Positions 48,584-62,150 of a DNA stretch of 64,000 nt are shown here, piece after piece (the first letter of the stretch is position 1; the number at the start of each line of letters is the position of its first letter). The stretch lies in assembly GCA_024663395.1 (NCBI GenBank), contig JANFAH010000113.1, positions 43,390 to 107,389 on the forward strand. The letters are read 5' to 3'. The translations under genes were made by a program, and so were the position numbers. This DNA is from Pisolithus tinctorius. Lineage: Eukaryota; Basidiomycota; Agaricomycetes; Boletales; Pisolithaceae. The notes beneath the pieces are model-generated. The model saw nothing but the letters and a program-made list of their open reading frames with translations. It had not been told where the DNA came from and searched no databases.

Positions 48584-50590
48584 TTACTTGGCTCGGCATC
48601 TGACTGCCCAGCCCCCCTGCCGCTCCTCTAAGTCTTCGACTCTTTTTCTCTTCAGGATGCTACGAGGGGGTATCGCAGAGACTGCGGTGAAGCTGTGGGA
48701 TCCATGTTGTGGTCCCGCTGGGACTTCGGGACCCTGAATACTCGATGAGGAAGGGGTCCGAGAAAGTGCCCTTCTACATCTCGTCCTAAAGCACTTCGGA
48801 TGAGAACATTGGCGAACTATCTTCACTCTCTCTCCGCATCGGACAACCCGACCAGTCGACGCGTCTATATGTCTGTGACTCTCGCCTCCGAAAGTAACGC
48901 GCTTCAGTCGGCGGCTGTTGTTGTTGCCTGGATCGCCATCAATGGACTGACCGTCTAGAACGGTGCCACATAAGAATTGGTGGACTGTGGATCAAGGCGA
49001 CACTTACGACGTTGCCCTGCATGGGGTTCTGGTGACTCAGAGCGCGGGCGTTTTTGCGGGGAAAGGCCACGTCGAAGGTAGTTCAAACGCTTCATCGAAT
49101 CTCCGTTTTGAGCGTAAAAACGCACTTGTGAGAGAGGAGGTAAGGGTGGTCGTGATCGCTAGGAATTTCATGTGCCATGTGGCCAACGACGTCAATGAAA
49201 CTTTGCACGGCACCAGCGACGTCATCTTCCGTCTGTCCGGGGACAACTACGCGGTGTGGTGGTCGTCGGCTGCCTTCATCCAGTCCTCCCGGAAGTCTTG
49301 GTGGTGTACCGGAGGTTCTGACACCTCATCCTCAGGCTCGGGCTCATAGGTGAGATGTACCCAGTCTTATCTCCGTTTTTCCGGCGTTCCCATTTTCTTC
49401 TTCTCATTTCGTTCCTCCTCACTCGGTTCAGGTAAGCTTGAACCTTATCCGCTTCCCTTTTCCTCGCGCCCCGATAGTCAAGCTTGAACTTGACCTTGCG
49501 CATTTCCAATAAAAATTCCTCCGGTTCTGCGTGTTCGAGCTCGACCGAGTCGTCTGCCGTGATCGCGCGGCTCATCCCGAAATCGATAATGGTCACTCGG
49601 CCATCTGCACCAATCAGCATATGGCGTAGCTCAGGGTCGCCATGGAGGACTCCACGTGCGTGAATCTTCTCGAATGCGGCGATGACGCGCTCTTTGAGGA
49701 CGTCAGGCATTGTCGGTGAAGACTCGATCCAAAAGGAGTCGTGTGGAAGTTCCATGGTGACGCTAATAGCTTCGGGCATGATATGCACACCAATGATAGT
49801 AGGAACAACGTCCCCTGAAGAGGCTTGAGATACTGTTCTGACGTGTAGAGAGCGAGCTATTGGGATAAGCGGTTAATAGGCATGGATTGTCTAGGTTCGG
49901 TCAAGACGCGCCTCGGAGTGAAAACCGATCCATTCCTTCTCTCTGCTGGTGTTCCATCTAGACAAGTACATGAAGTCATGCATTGTTAACGAGGGATTAT
50001 AGATACCCACTTCCTGCAAATATAGTTGATCTGTTTTCCGGCGATAAAACCAGTGTCGATCGAGGCAGCACACATTAAACCCGCTATCCGTGGTCATCGA
50101 CATCAGAAACAAATGAACTTTCGAGAAGGAATAACTCACTTCGAAGTGGTAGCAAAGATTTAGGGTTCTCTATGGCAAACCCGTCGACCCACTCCACCGA
50201 CCGTGTGGTCTGTATAGCAGCCTGGTCAGGCGGAGTTGCTTGAGATGCACTCGTGTTGTCTTCGTTAGACATATCCTCGTCCAGGAGCGGAGGAGCAAAG
50301 TGGACCATAGCCTTGCATTTATCTCGGTGCTCTTGGGGAGGTGCCCACCGACGCCGGGTAGGCATCGGCGCCGGTGGTCTGTACACCGCTGCAAGAACCT
50401 GGAAAAACACAGAGGTGCGCTCGAAACGGGATGGAACTGTGAAGTCGGGAGGGAGGATGGTCGGCTCGCTGTTGTATGAAGGCAGGCCGTCCCATGATGG
50501 CTGGGCCTGCGGGGACTCGTGTGGTTGGCCAAGGCTGCTGGGACCTGCTTCTGGTTCCGCAGAGTATGACCTAGGAATCGTGGCGGGCAT
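48584..50590 (-). pseudogene. Protein-kinase-like gene, frame disrupted
   Basis: Fungal kinase-like protein. N-terminal disordered part starts MPATIPRSYSAEPEAGPSSL. Kinase-like core: LYTSEQYLKPLQG, GDVVPTIIGVHIMPEAISV, FEKIHARGVLHGDPELRHML (catalytic-loop HGD) and VTIIDFGMSRA (DFG equivalent). C-terminal exons carry EPEPEDEVSEPPVHHQDFRE, MKRLNYLRRGLSPQKRPRSE and HGQSIDGDPGNNNSRRLKRV, with a basic tail ending VRCRAK. Three conserved-looking joins fall out of frame by one missing base: between LQG and DVVP (near 49812-49815), before VHLTYEP (near 49360-49362), and before YAQNGDSMKR (near 49116-49120). No intron solves these. Either a decaying gene or assembly deletions in short homopolymers. 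The 5' splice structure between 49900 and 50160 is also unresolved. Confidence 0.55.
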
Positions 50591-50977
50591 GCTTTCGTGC
50601 GCAGATAGGTGTGAAGGGAATTTGCTGGTGATAGCTGCGCGAGATATCTCAGGGATAAATACTGTGCAATGATGGGCATGACCTCCTGTTCTTGTCCTTT
50701 TGAAATGCGACCAAAGCGTGTCAAGGCAGCTCAGACATGGCTTTGACACGGGCTTCCGTCGCTTTGATTGGAGAGCGCATCCACAACAACTGCCTTTTTC
50801 GGACAATGGGCACAGCAACACGCTTTGTTCTCCCGTGCAACGTTGTCTTCAGTTCTCTGCCCCGTGTCTTGCACGCAGTACAGTACACACACAACCCAAA
50901 TACACTACATTACACATTGCTGCAAATAGTGAATAATACAATATATGCGATGGCGTTCCGATAATAATAAAATGTGT
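50591..50977. other. Intergenic region
   Basis: About 390 bp upstream of the kinase-like gene and downstream of the next minus-strand gene. The frame of the kinase-like gene is open to 50821 but has no ATG there. Nothing else recognised. Confidence 0.45.
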
Positions 50978-52515
50978 CTACGTGTAGGTCCGAGCGGCTT
51001 CAATGTTACAATTAGCAAAAGGTCCATCCACCCGGCATGCTGAACTCCCGTGACTTCTTCCCTGGCAGACAGCGCTCTGCGTCTGTCGTCCCATGCGTGT
51101 TTCCTGCATAGCGAGATATCGAGTCATGTCAAACGACTGAGATGGCAAACGAGGTAGTGAGCAAAACCGAGAGGGCACGACAAGCGACTCGGCCGATAGC
51201 ATCGCGAGTGAAGTAATCGGCTGTGTGACCGTTCTGCAGAGATCAACACCGTTGAAGGGCATCACTGCACGGAAAACGTTCATGTGCCCGCACATCGCGT
51301 TAGGAGATCCATCTGGCAAATGCATATCACATCCTTGGAAGCCACAAACCCATTCGTGTTCGCCTTCACGAAGGTCAAGCCAGCTGCCAATCAATTCGTA
51401 TTCTTCTATTGTCATCCCTCGGGGCGTGTCGCGGCACGGAACTCCGGCCGGCGCACCGCATCGCTCCGCCAGCCAGGTAGCAAGAGCAACAGAATCCGAC
51501 GAAGGGAACGACACCAAGGAAGCACGAGAAAGTGGGTCATCGCCTTCAAAGCAGTCAGGTTTGGGCATCGGGGTGCTCTTTGGGGCGCCGGAAGAGGGTA
51601 TGGTGTATTGAGTCCCGGACGATTCCTTCGTAGGCTTTTTAGCCATTCCTAGACACGCAGCAACTTTCTTGATCCTATTCTTGATGTTATTTCTCATGTT
51701 CATCCAGGATTTGGCAACCCGGGTGGTCCTAGGAACTTCTTTGGACCTGTCCGAAAACGTAGATGATGCCCAAGGTTCTGGCGCAATAGCACCACTCCGG
51801 GGACAGCAAGATTCAACAGCGGGCGAGATGGATGTAGGAGATGGTGGCGGAAGAATGCGTTCGCGGACGGATGGCGTCCAGGGCACGTAAGGACTGTTTG
51901 GGTGATGAAAAGCAGGGATCCAATGGGGGCCAATAGTTACCTCCTTCTTGCTCTTCCTCGCTAATCGCTTCCGAGATGATGTAGGAGTCGGAGGGACACG
52001 GAAAAGCACGGCAGTGGGTACCGAAGATGCTGGACCGTGGAACTGCGTTTGAATGGAAGGAGTGGAAGGGGACGCTGGGAGATCAAGAAACGACGGGAAC
52101 TGTAGTGGGGAGGCAGAAGGCAGAGGTGGAAGTGGCCGATAAGAGTTGTCATCGAGAGCGGCCTTCATACTTAGAGATTCGTCAAGTTTAGGGAGTTTGC
52201 AGCAGGGTACGACGAGTAGGGTGGGATCTTCGAGTCTCCCTTGTGGGGTAGTATTGGTTGGCTACGCAGCGTAAAGTCAGATCTCGGAAGGCATTGCTGG
52301 AAGACTCAACATACGACGCTGTTCGAATTGGTTTTATCTCCCAAGGCGACCCGGGCCACTACCCGGGATTTACGCCTTGGGGTCTTTTCGACTTCAAGAT
52401 AGCGTTCATGGCTGATGGGGCAATTAGGTATTACTGACGGTACTTCGGAAGGAAGGGAGATCTTCAGGATGATGTTGTCGAGACCAGCAAGACGATCTTT
52501 GGAGAAGTGGAACAT
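50978..52515 (-). CDS. Hypothetical protein with short conserved C-terminal part
   Basis: Two exons. The first encodes MFHFSKDRLAGLDNIILKIS to TNSNSV; a GTATGT intron with a GCGTAG acceptor joins it in phase to PTNTTPQGRLEDPTLLVVPC, which runs into the long second exon (MKAALDDNSYRPLPPLPSAS...). The middle is basic (RNNIKNRIKKVAACLGMAKK) and could bind membranes or nucleic acid. The C-terminal part has the ordered segment VALATWLAERCGAPAGVPCR, EEYELIGSWLDLREGEHEWV and CGFQGCDMHL with several Cys/His that might bind a metal. About 490 residues. No family recognised; the phase-matched intron supports a real gene. Confidence 0.65.
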
Positions 52516-52792
52516 TGAAGGAACGACAGAGATATTAGCGAACGACTAGCGAGAGTGAGGGAGGAGGGACAGACGGGGCGTGTTGTCGATGGCGGACAGG
52601 CTGGCTGCTTGTATACATACACCTAGCTCACAAACGATAACAATGGTTCATTACGTCACAGTACTACGCAAACTATAGGCTTCGCTTAGTTTGAAGACAA
52701 AGTATGCCAAAAGCGGAAAAATTTGCAGCCTCGAGGCTTTCCATGCTAATTGTGATGCGGCGGCAAAGCCAGTCACCCGTGTACACGCTGCT

Positions 52793-54665
52793 CTACGTGT
52801 CCTTCCATTCACGTTCCCAAACCTTGAACAGATGGTTCAGACAGGACGCTCGACGCACATGGGGATATATACCTCAAAGAATCTACGTCGATCTGCGATC
52901 TTGATACCTCGACAGCTGGTGAGGTCAAGTTGCTCGAGTTTCGGGCATGCATCGATTATAGGAAAGAGCCCAGCACCTGTGGGACACAGGTTTATCAACA
53001 GAGAGTGCACACGCGAGGCAAGGAGCTGACTAGTTATCTTGGTCCCCGCTAGTTCAAGGGAAACAAGCGAAGAGCAACTTGATAGATATGGCGCTGCCTC
53101 GTCATCGACACCAGTGTGATTCAAATTGAGTTCTCGTAATCGCGGTGGGTCTTCTTCGTTCGTCTCAGCTACTAACCCACACAGATCCCTTGATCTCAGA
53201 TACTGCAATCCGGAAAGATTCAGTTGCTATCCCAGTATGTTTCAGATGAAGGATAAACTTAGGCGAGCGGGTGGAGTTCGTTACCTTGAGTCTCCTTCCT
53301 ACTTTCTGAACGAATTCTGTGAGCGCTCCGTTCCCTCTGAATGTCAGTCCCAACTTCGAATTGCCCACGAGACTGACTCTTTCTAGGTCCCTGAGCGTTA
53401 CAAGTTTATCTGTGAGGAACGCCAGTGACTCGTCGGTCATGCTCATTGCAGAGGGGTTCCCCACGGAAACAAATGAACCTTGTCCACCACCACCAAGGGC
53501 TCCCAAAGCGAGTGTTTGTAGATGAGGCAATCCCGCGATCAAAGCTATGACATCCGTGGGCGGCGCATTTGTAGAGGTGAGGGTCAGCTTCTCCAACGCG
53601 GGAATGGAATTTGTGTCAAATGGCGAGCGGCGAATTTGTGTGAAAGAAACATCTAGGCGCTTCAGGTTGGGACAACGAGCCAAAAAGGGCTGTATAGATA
53701 CATCGGACAGCGAAAGTTGCCTCAACTTCAGATTTTGTAGATTTGCGAAGACGGCGTTCGTCTCCGAAAGACGATCGAACAACTTCGCAAATGTTGCGTC
53801 TGACTGCGAGAGAGTGCCATCTTGAGTCACCACAATACACTCCACTCCGACAATGAAGACCAGTACTTACCCAACTAGATATTCCGGCTACTTTTATGAC
53901 TTGCAACGACGTGCAGGAATTGAGAATACTGCCAAGGGATGCTGGAGTGACCCCAGTATAGTTGAAGTTGACTTTAGTCAGGAAATGACATGAAGCCGCA
54001 GCCTCTGCGGTCCTTACACTAACTTGGGTACACCCGCTGGACCAGTGTCAGCCAGCCTTTGTACTTGGTCGTTACACCTCACCGAAGCACGAGAACGCGC
54101 AATTGCGGCAGGTGAGACACCAATGATGCAAAGAGCGAGTCCGAGTACTTGTCGAATCCGATCAAGTGGAGCTCGCGAAGGGAGTCGTTCCTCGCGACAG
54201 AGACGATAGTCTGCTTTAGCACACCTGGCAGGGCACTGGATAGCACGAGTGAAGGACCACGGAGAAAATACTGCCCAACCACGCCTCAGACGAATTTATG
54301 CGTCAAAATGACAGTGTGCGTACCAACGCGATGAAACCATGCGAGAGGAGGTTCGGACAAAACCGTTGCAACATATTGAATAGTTTTGGTACCACAATGT
54401 CTGGCAGGCGCTTTAACCACACCCTGACGTACCGCCAAAGCCGTTCATTAGATGATAGCACTTGGATGTTTTCCACAAAACGACGAGCAGCCAATGTTGT
54501 CAACGTTGAAATAGGTCCACCTGAGGTCAGAGTACGAACAGACAGTGCAGAAGCAGACGGTATCTGCCTTGGCTCTCCTGTCAGAAGGTCATCCTCAGTT
54601 GCCGCTCCAAAAGCCCGACGCCCTTTGGGAAGGGCCGTGCGTGAGCGTGATTTATTCCTTGACAT
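52793..54665 (-). CDS. Leucine-rich repeat (RNI-like) protein
   Basis: Starts MSRNKSRSRTALPKGRRAFG, a basic N-terminus, followed by an LFNMLQRFCPNLLSHGFIAL segment. Leucine-rich repeats of the ribonuclease-inhibitor/F-box-LRR kind fill the rest: SLRELHLIGFDKYSDSLFAS, LPQLRVLVLR, CHFLTKVNFNYTGVTPASL, NLQNLKLRQLSLSDVSIQPF, CPNLKRLDVSFTQIRRSPFD, ALEKLTLTSTNAPPTDVIAL, LERVSLVGNSKLGL, PRLRELNLNHTGVDDEAAPY and CPKLEQLDLTSCRGIKIADR. The last intron joins RRFFE to VWEREWKDT, stop 52793-52795. No F-box was confirmed. Such proteins are often substrate adaptors; the role here is unknown. Several canonical introns, phases consistent where checked. Confidence 0.75.
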
Positions 54666-54916
54666 GGCATACCATGGCAGTCCTTACGGCCTGTGGTTAT
54701 GTTGCACTGTCCAGAGCCTGCGATGGAGGGTGGTGATTAGGATTGAGTTACCAGACGTCTCGTGTCTAAACCACGCAAGGCTATTGCCACCACCTTATTT
54801 TGGCTTGATCGATACCAAAACCCTCATAATCATATGATGTCAATTCAATTACATTCTCTACGGTAGCGGATTGCATTAATACTCTGGAGTGTATCAAGTA
54901 CTTCAGAGCAAGGGGA

Positions 54917-56474
54917 TTAGATCGAGCCCCAAAGCCAGATGCTTGCGACCACAGCGCCAAGTAACCCTACACTCACCCTCCATATGATTATCTCCACCTT
55001 TTTGACTATTGGCACTTGTGGATATCCGAACATAGAGCGAACAAAGGTTAGAATAATCAAAGGCAGCGGTAGGAGATTGAAGGGAGGAGAGAAGACACGT
55101 CCAGTATAGCGGACGACGGTACAGTAGAATCGTTTCCGAGCTAATTTGCCAACCGCAGGTGTATATCGATCCCAAGGTTCGCCCGTGGTAACAATGGACA
55201 TCTCCGCGGCAGAGAAGCTCATGAAACTTGCAAAAAGAAATAGCCCAATGACAAGAAGAAAAAGCAGGGAAAACGAAGCCCGTGTGTCCATGGGAGCCGG
55301 ATTTAAGTTAGAAGGGTGGAATGTGGAGTCGGCAAGGGAGGCGGACACAAGGTATGAAGCGAGGAGAAGGGCAGGCAAAATAAACACAGTGGTAGGTAAC
55401 AAGATTCGGAGAGTACCTTGTATCAGCAACGTGGAAAGTGGAGCGAAGGTACTCGGATACAGGAGATAGACGATACTGGGTGGATAGGGGAAGTGAAGGG
55501 AAACAACGTGGACCATGAGGGCCATATGTAGGAAGGTGAATGCCAAGCTTCCGGGGAGAGGTGCTGAGGGTAGCGTGAGGAGGAAGCCAAGAAAGGCTAG
55601 GAGATATGATAACGAATATATTGACCAAGGGGCAACGAGGGAGGAAGCTGCGATAACCAAGATGAAAGTTTCGCGTGCACCGTACCAGCGGTAGCTGAAA
55701 GACGTAATGAATGAGGGGGGGTACAGCAAGTAATGAGCTAGAGTGCCAACGAAGATAAGGTGACCTAAGAGATGAAGAAAATGAATTGCCCTTTTACTTT
55801 CGTGAGATGGCTGGCACCCATGTGAGTGAATAGCCTCACCTGGGTGAGGTCAGAGTATCGAAGCGTTGCCAACCCTGATGCCTCGAGTCATCGCTGCAAC
55901 GCAGGCCCATTCTCCAGGTAGCCATCATAGTGGCTTGAATGATAGGTTGAGTCAAGAACGCTGGTGGTACATTGTCGGCGAAAAAGGAGTCCACCACTTG
56001 AAATGCGTAGTGCTCAGAACAAACACAAGGGTTGTTACCTGATAGCATAGCCTGCTCACCTCTGAGAAGCTGCACAGATTCAGGCTGCGAGGGGAACTCG
56101 GACCACAAAACAGATTGAATTTCTTGAAGTGGTGGATTCGTGTCCAGGTACTCCGACCATAGGACAAGTAGCCGATTCTCAGTGTCATTTGCCAAGGATG
56201 CAATGTCCTTCGCTGAAGTCCAAAGGGATGTGAGGTCCTTGGATCTATCTGTCGGGGGAAAGCAAGATCGGTACAGGTGTATGTGCACGAGTGTCAGGAA
56301 GGCCATCCGTTCGCCGGGATGGACGTCGAACTCGGGGATATCGCGATTTGCAGCAATGGCATCCTTCAAGCGGCCGACGGCAGGAAATACAGCAGGCCGT
56401 CGTCTCCGTAGTGAACGTTGGGGTAGCAGCGGGCACCCTTCATCCTGCTGATCAGGAGGTGGTGCACTCATCAT
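54917..56474 (-). CDS. Multi-pass membrane protein with soluble N-terminal domain
   Basis: First exon: MMSAPPPDQQDEGCPLLPQR, an all-helical soluble region (GERMAFLTLVHIHLYRSCFP, NPPLQEIQSVLWSEFPSQPE) ending FDTLTSP. Second exon: about five transmembrane helices (HLIFVGTLAHYLLYPPSFIT, FILVIAASSLVAPWSIYS, SLLFLLVIGLFLFASFM, LLPLPLIILTFVRSMFG, WRVSVGLLGAVVASIWLW). The only intron between them (about 55780-55856, GTGAGG to CTTAG) leaves phase 2, while the membrane exon needs phase 1, so the parts do not join in frame; a seven-C run at 55718-55724 (GGGG strand) lies just downstream. Treated as one gene because the second exon has no start of its own. Function unknown. Confidence 0.6.
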
Positions 56475-56562
56475 GCGTCATGTATCATCCACGGGGTGTT
56501 GGTGCTTGAACTGCTGAGACCCATCCACGTGACACGTCCAACGACTCTTTCTCCTGCACGAT

Positions 56563-57855
56563 ATGAGCACTCAGGCAGTACCACTGCTACAGACCATTGA
56601 ACCGGACGACCCGTCTGCAGAGAACGTGCACAAGCCAAATGCTGCTCCTCAACAGAGGCAGAATCTCGCTGCCAGCTCAACGATGGCGTCAAACCATAAC
56701 GACGCGGAATCAGGTCTGAAGCCTCGCCCGTCCATCCTGATTTCGTTGTTACTGACGCGTTCTGTCCAGCCCTTTCTGGCATTCTGAAACAAGCTGAGAA
56801 TAAGCCATGGATCGTTGTAGCCCTCACCCCCCTGATACGCGCCACAGTCTGCACACCCAGCGGTGCTGCTCTGCCTGTACTTCTTCCGAGTATCAGCCAT
56901 TTCGGTCTACGTCCTCTGTGGCCTCTTCACTGATAACTACGTACTCTCTGTAAGTGGTGGCCTGATGCCATCAGTTTATTGGACATCACTTACACGTCCA
57001 CAGACTGTCGTAGTCGTTGTACTCCTTGCAATGGATTTTTGGAATTGTAGGGTGGGTATAAGCATCGTCGCACCGTTCTTCATTCCAATATGTTTTTTAA
57101 AAGAATGTTGCCGGCCGTAGACTGGTCGGGCTGCGGTTCTGGAATCAGGTATGCTCTGGACATTGGCATTCCAGGCCTTTCATATAACCTCAAATGAAAC
57201 TCAAGATTGATGAAGATGGCGAGAGCTACTGGGTCTTTGAAAGCAGAGATGTGGGTCTTCTCCTTTTCTTTCTCGCGGCGTTCTCGGAATATTCACCGCC
57301 TTGTTGGCATTCCATTCTTCCACCCCATGCAGCCGTCCCGTCCCGCAAACCCCGTTGATTCAAGGCAGGTGTTCCATTCCTCACAAAGAACACGCATTCC
57401 GATCTGGAGCCTGACACTCATTTCCCATCTAGGATGTTTTGGGTGGGTGATTACAATGCTAAAATCAACGCCCATTGAATTGTCACCCCATGCGTTCGCA
57501 ACGTGCTTTAGATCGCCATTTACGTCTTCCCTGTGTGCTGGCTGCTGCTATTCGTGATATCTATCGTGAGATTCAATCTTTCGTAAGTTTCCTGCGTACG
57601 ATCAATACGCCGTGATCATTCACATTGTGTAGCTTCATACCGATCGTGGTACTTGCGCTAGTGTTTAATATCACGAATGCAGTGGGTTTTACCTATGCGT
57701 AAGTGAAATAATGAGTATCAAGCTTTGTGCTCACAATCTGTAGTGATAGAGATGCCAAACAGCGGGGCATTGCTAGTTCAGCCTGGAATGTGGGTATCGG
57801 TGGGCAGATCATGTCCGGTGTTGTTAGGAATAGCATCGGCAAGATTTTTGGATAG
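56563..57855 (+). CDS. TVP23: Golgi membrane protein Tvp23 (FAM18 family)
   Basis: Four-helix Golgi/TGN membrane protein. Nine exons join to [49 protein letters not shown] with [108 protein letters not shown] and [20 protein letters not shown]. These match the family core MDFW, VGLRWWN, W.FES and SRxFW. Two introns need GC donors: 56793-56847 (GCTGAG, 55 bases) and 57365-57432 (GCAGGT, 68 bases); no GT donor nearby preserves the conserved reading. Ends SIGKIFG, TAG at 57853-57855. Confidence 0.92.
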
Positions 57856-58150
57856 ATGATCACATGCCAGCTTCCATCTTCAAAGACGAGTATGTTCATT
57901 ACCCAGAATTGCAAGTAGCTGCTCCAACAGACCTCACACTATCTTTGCGTCCTGTGAATCGAAGCCGACGTGACATAGGTAACCACAGCAAAGTGCAGGT
58001 ACTAATTTTACACAAATGCAAATGTGCAACGAGATGCAACAAAATCGCGAGTGAATAACAAGTCTGGAACATGGACATGGCATAGGAGCACGAAGACTAG
58101 TGTGCATACAATGGTGGCCGCGGTCGTCCACTTTGCTATATTGTTCGAGC

Positions 58151-60269
58151 CTATTCCAACCCTACCCAGCCTCTGGCATCGACGCGTGAGTGCGCCGTGG
58201 TAGGGGCCGCGGACGAGCCAACTCCGATGAACGATATCGTACGACCTCTGGAGGAGGCCATTGCCACACGCGGTGTGACCTGCGACGGGAAGGGGTACGC
58301 GTTGGGTTGCACGCTAGACGTAACAGTCATGGTAGCTGGCGTACGCGTCGCTGTGGTGACGGTGGGCGATGGAGGAAAAACGAAGAGTGTTTGTGTCGCA
58401 GATAACAAGGTTCGAGGGGTTGTTTTAGAAGGGAAAGTTACCTGATTAGAGGTATCCGGAAGCTTGAGCGAAGGTGGCACATGTTTTCGAGAACTTCGTT
58501 TCCGGCGAGGCCGAGATGGCGGATCTCCGACGGGCGCAAGGACTGGAGTAACCGGGGAGGGAGGAACCGGGGGTAATACTCCAAGGGTGAGTGGCCGGCG
58601 CCTTGCTCTGCTTGGGGCAATGTTGGCTGACGCTCGGACTACAGATTGCCGCGTAACGTGGAATGTGAGCTTTGTGGGAGATGCCGACGGTGCAGACATC
58701 AGATGTCTACGGACAGGTAATGGGCGAGCTGGGAAATTGTTGAATGTTAGAGGAAGTCGAGAATCGGACTCGCTCGGAGAACCAGGAGATTCACTCGACA
58801 AAGATGGACTCCGCCTCGGCTCCGTTGTGTCGTCAAAGCCACCGCCGACGCCCAACAGTTCGGCCTCTTCGTCAGCTTCTACCAAGTTCTCGCTGAGTAC
58901 ACTCCCGCAACTAGTGCGAATGCTTGCGACAGATCCTGCTCGCTTTCGCTCGTTTAGGCTTTTTTGGGTAGAACTCAAACCAATTTCGGAACACGTCGAA
59001 GCTGCTGACGGCCTACGTGCAATGATACGTTCTTCCATCGCACGGTCGAGATCCTTGGCCTCCTGTTGAATGGCATCGTTATCCCGATCTTCGTAGCCCT
59101 CGGCTGCGAAAGCATCGCGGCGGCGTCCCCATTCTTTCTCCTCGTCGGATGTCGACGAGGATTTGTCTGATCGGGTAGGGGAAGCATTCCCACCTTGTAA
59201 AACCTTCTCATAATCGAGCAGTTGGTAAATGAGGCTGTGGAGCAAGGATTAATTAAAGACAGGTTGCAGGGGCACGCACACTTACGACATGTTGGGACCC
59301 ACATGCTTACTCTTCTCTTTCACAAAAGAGTAAGCTGCTTGCATGCCCCTGAGTTCCCATACTTCTGGGGGAACAAAAGAGCAACGTGTTGCAGCAGCGC
59401 GCATGACAATAGCGATCATCAGGGTGGCTGAGCGAGAGACTCCACATTGACAGCTAGAATCGGACATGAGAGAAGAAGACATGGGCTGAATACTTTACCC
59501 ACTGTATGAGAACGCCCTCATTGCGAGCAAGAGCGGCATCTACGAAAGCCATGGCAGCGGGGAAACCTTCAGTGACGAGATGCCTTTCGCCATGAGACCA
59601 CTGCAGTTTGAGGTAATGGATTCCCGGACGACCTGTGGGTAAGTGAGGTGGATAATAGGTCGACTCTGGTTCTCTTGCTCTAGCACTGAGGTTTGGGGTG
59701 GAGGCTGACTGGCGAAGGGGTTGGGGGTGGGATGCGTCGAAGGGAGAATTGACTTCCTTGGCGACGTTGAGGATGGCCTTGATACGGCGTTGGATGAGGG
59801 CCGGCCAATCACGGGCGTTGTCTTCGGAACCGAGCCATATGCCAGGAAGGACCTGAATTGGGCCATCGAGATAGGGCACGGTGGGAGAACCGTCTTCGTC
59901 TTTTCTATGAAGGGCAGGGACGACGGTAGTATTAGGGAGGGACAGGATGGAAGGACGCCGGAGAGCAGGAGTGGGAAAGGGGTGGAGGTCGAGGGCACTT
60001 TGGGGAGGTGAGATGAGTGAATTCGTGGACGAATCTGCGGAAGGCAGGTTTATAGATAGTTTTTTCATGTTTCTAGAAGAGCGAGGTTTCTGGAGGGGAC
60101 ACTTGAGGTGCTCAGAGGTTGGGGAGGACAGGGTTGAGTGGGAAGAGGTGTCGTCTGTGGAAAGCACTATAAGGGGGTTATGCTGAGGAGTGTTAATGCG
60201 GAGGGCTGTGGGAGGACATCTTTTGCGTGGCACTGGGACCTGGGCCTCATCCTGACTTGTCGAAGGCAT
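58151..60269 (-). CDS. Dual-specificity protein phosphatase (MAPK-phosphatase-like)
   Basis: Cysteine phosphatase of the DSP group. Disordered N-terminus (MPSTSQDEAQVPVPRKRCPP) leads to the catalytic domain: QVLPGIWLGSEDNARDWPAL, IKAILNVAKEVNSPFD, GIHYLKLQWSHGERHLVTEG, AMAFVDAALARNEGVLI. The P-loop HCQCGVSRSATL is formed across an intron (59454-59502): CA|C gives His, followed by the nucleophilic Cys and Arg. Then VPPEVWELRGMQAAYSFVKE, GPNMS and LHSLIYQLLDYEKVLQGG. A long Ser/Pro-rich C-terminal tail follows, ending RVDARGWVGLE, stop at 58151-58153. Fits fungal Msg5/Pmp1-like MAPK phosphatases with an unusually long tail; the actual substrate is inferred. Start 60269 is the first ATG; upstream frame has none. 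Confidence 0.88.
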
Positions 60270-60962
60270 GATAACGAGATATATGAACACTCCACGTCCA
60301 GCGTGAATTTCAATCGATAAAACAGACAAGCCAATCCTGGCTCTTTGCACACTCGAACGAAGAATATAACAGAGAAATAACCGAAGAAGAAAAAATAAGA
60401 GAAAGAAGAAAGGAAAAGAGGTATACAGAAGAGGGTTGCCCTCGACAATGCAGGATGAATCGATGATGGTTCGAATCTGTACTTATGTGTTGCCGGTGGG
60501 GCCCCTGCGACGACGACGGGGGGCGTGTTGTGTGTGTTTGTTTCACGCCATGGCGACGACAACACAGGCGGTGCGCTGACTGTCGGATGAGGCTGCCTCG
60601 TTGAAATCCAGCGGTCCGACACGTTGTTGATCTGAACAAGCTGAGCGGAAATGGCCTGGGGCTGGGACCGCAGTGTCCATGAGGATGGCCACGCCGGTCA
60701 TTGGACACTCCGTGCGATAAGCAATAAGTAATGTATATGTAGCATCAATATTGGGCGCTTGTTTCGTAATGCTCGCTTAACAGCGCGCCTCGACATGAAC
60801 AACCACGTACTCTTCATTGGCTCGTTCTTCCTCACCTTCACGACCCTCTTCGTAGGCTCGCGCTTTCTCAACGCCAAGCTCGAAGAAGCGGGCTACGACA
60901 TCTCCAGATTGATTCTCATCGGTCTTGAGCCAAAAGGTCATACCACCCCGGCAGGCAGCAAC
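60270..60962. other. Divergent intergenic region, phosphatase / CBR1
   Basis: About 690 bp. It holds a purine-rich stretch near 60370-60425 and an in-frame open segment (60795-60962) directly upstream of the CBR1 start that could be a 56-residue N-terminal extension with its own hydrophobic helix. No tRNA despite a B-box-like GGTTCGAATC at about 60470. Confidence 0.45.

Positions 60963-62150
<1,188 letters not shown>

Noticed and set aside
58464..59069. 201-codon plus-strand open frame
   Set aside because: Antisense to the Ser/Pro-rich tail of the phosphatase gene, which commonly gives long opposite frames.
60465..60480. tRNA B-box-like GGTTCGAATC
   Set aside because: No matching A box, acceptor stem or T-stem pairing in the flanks.
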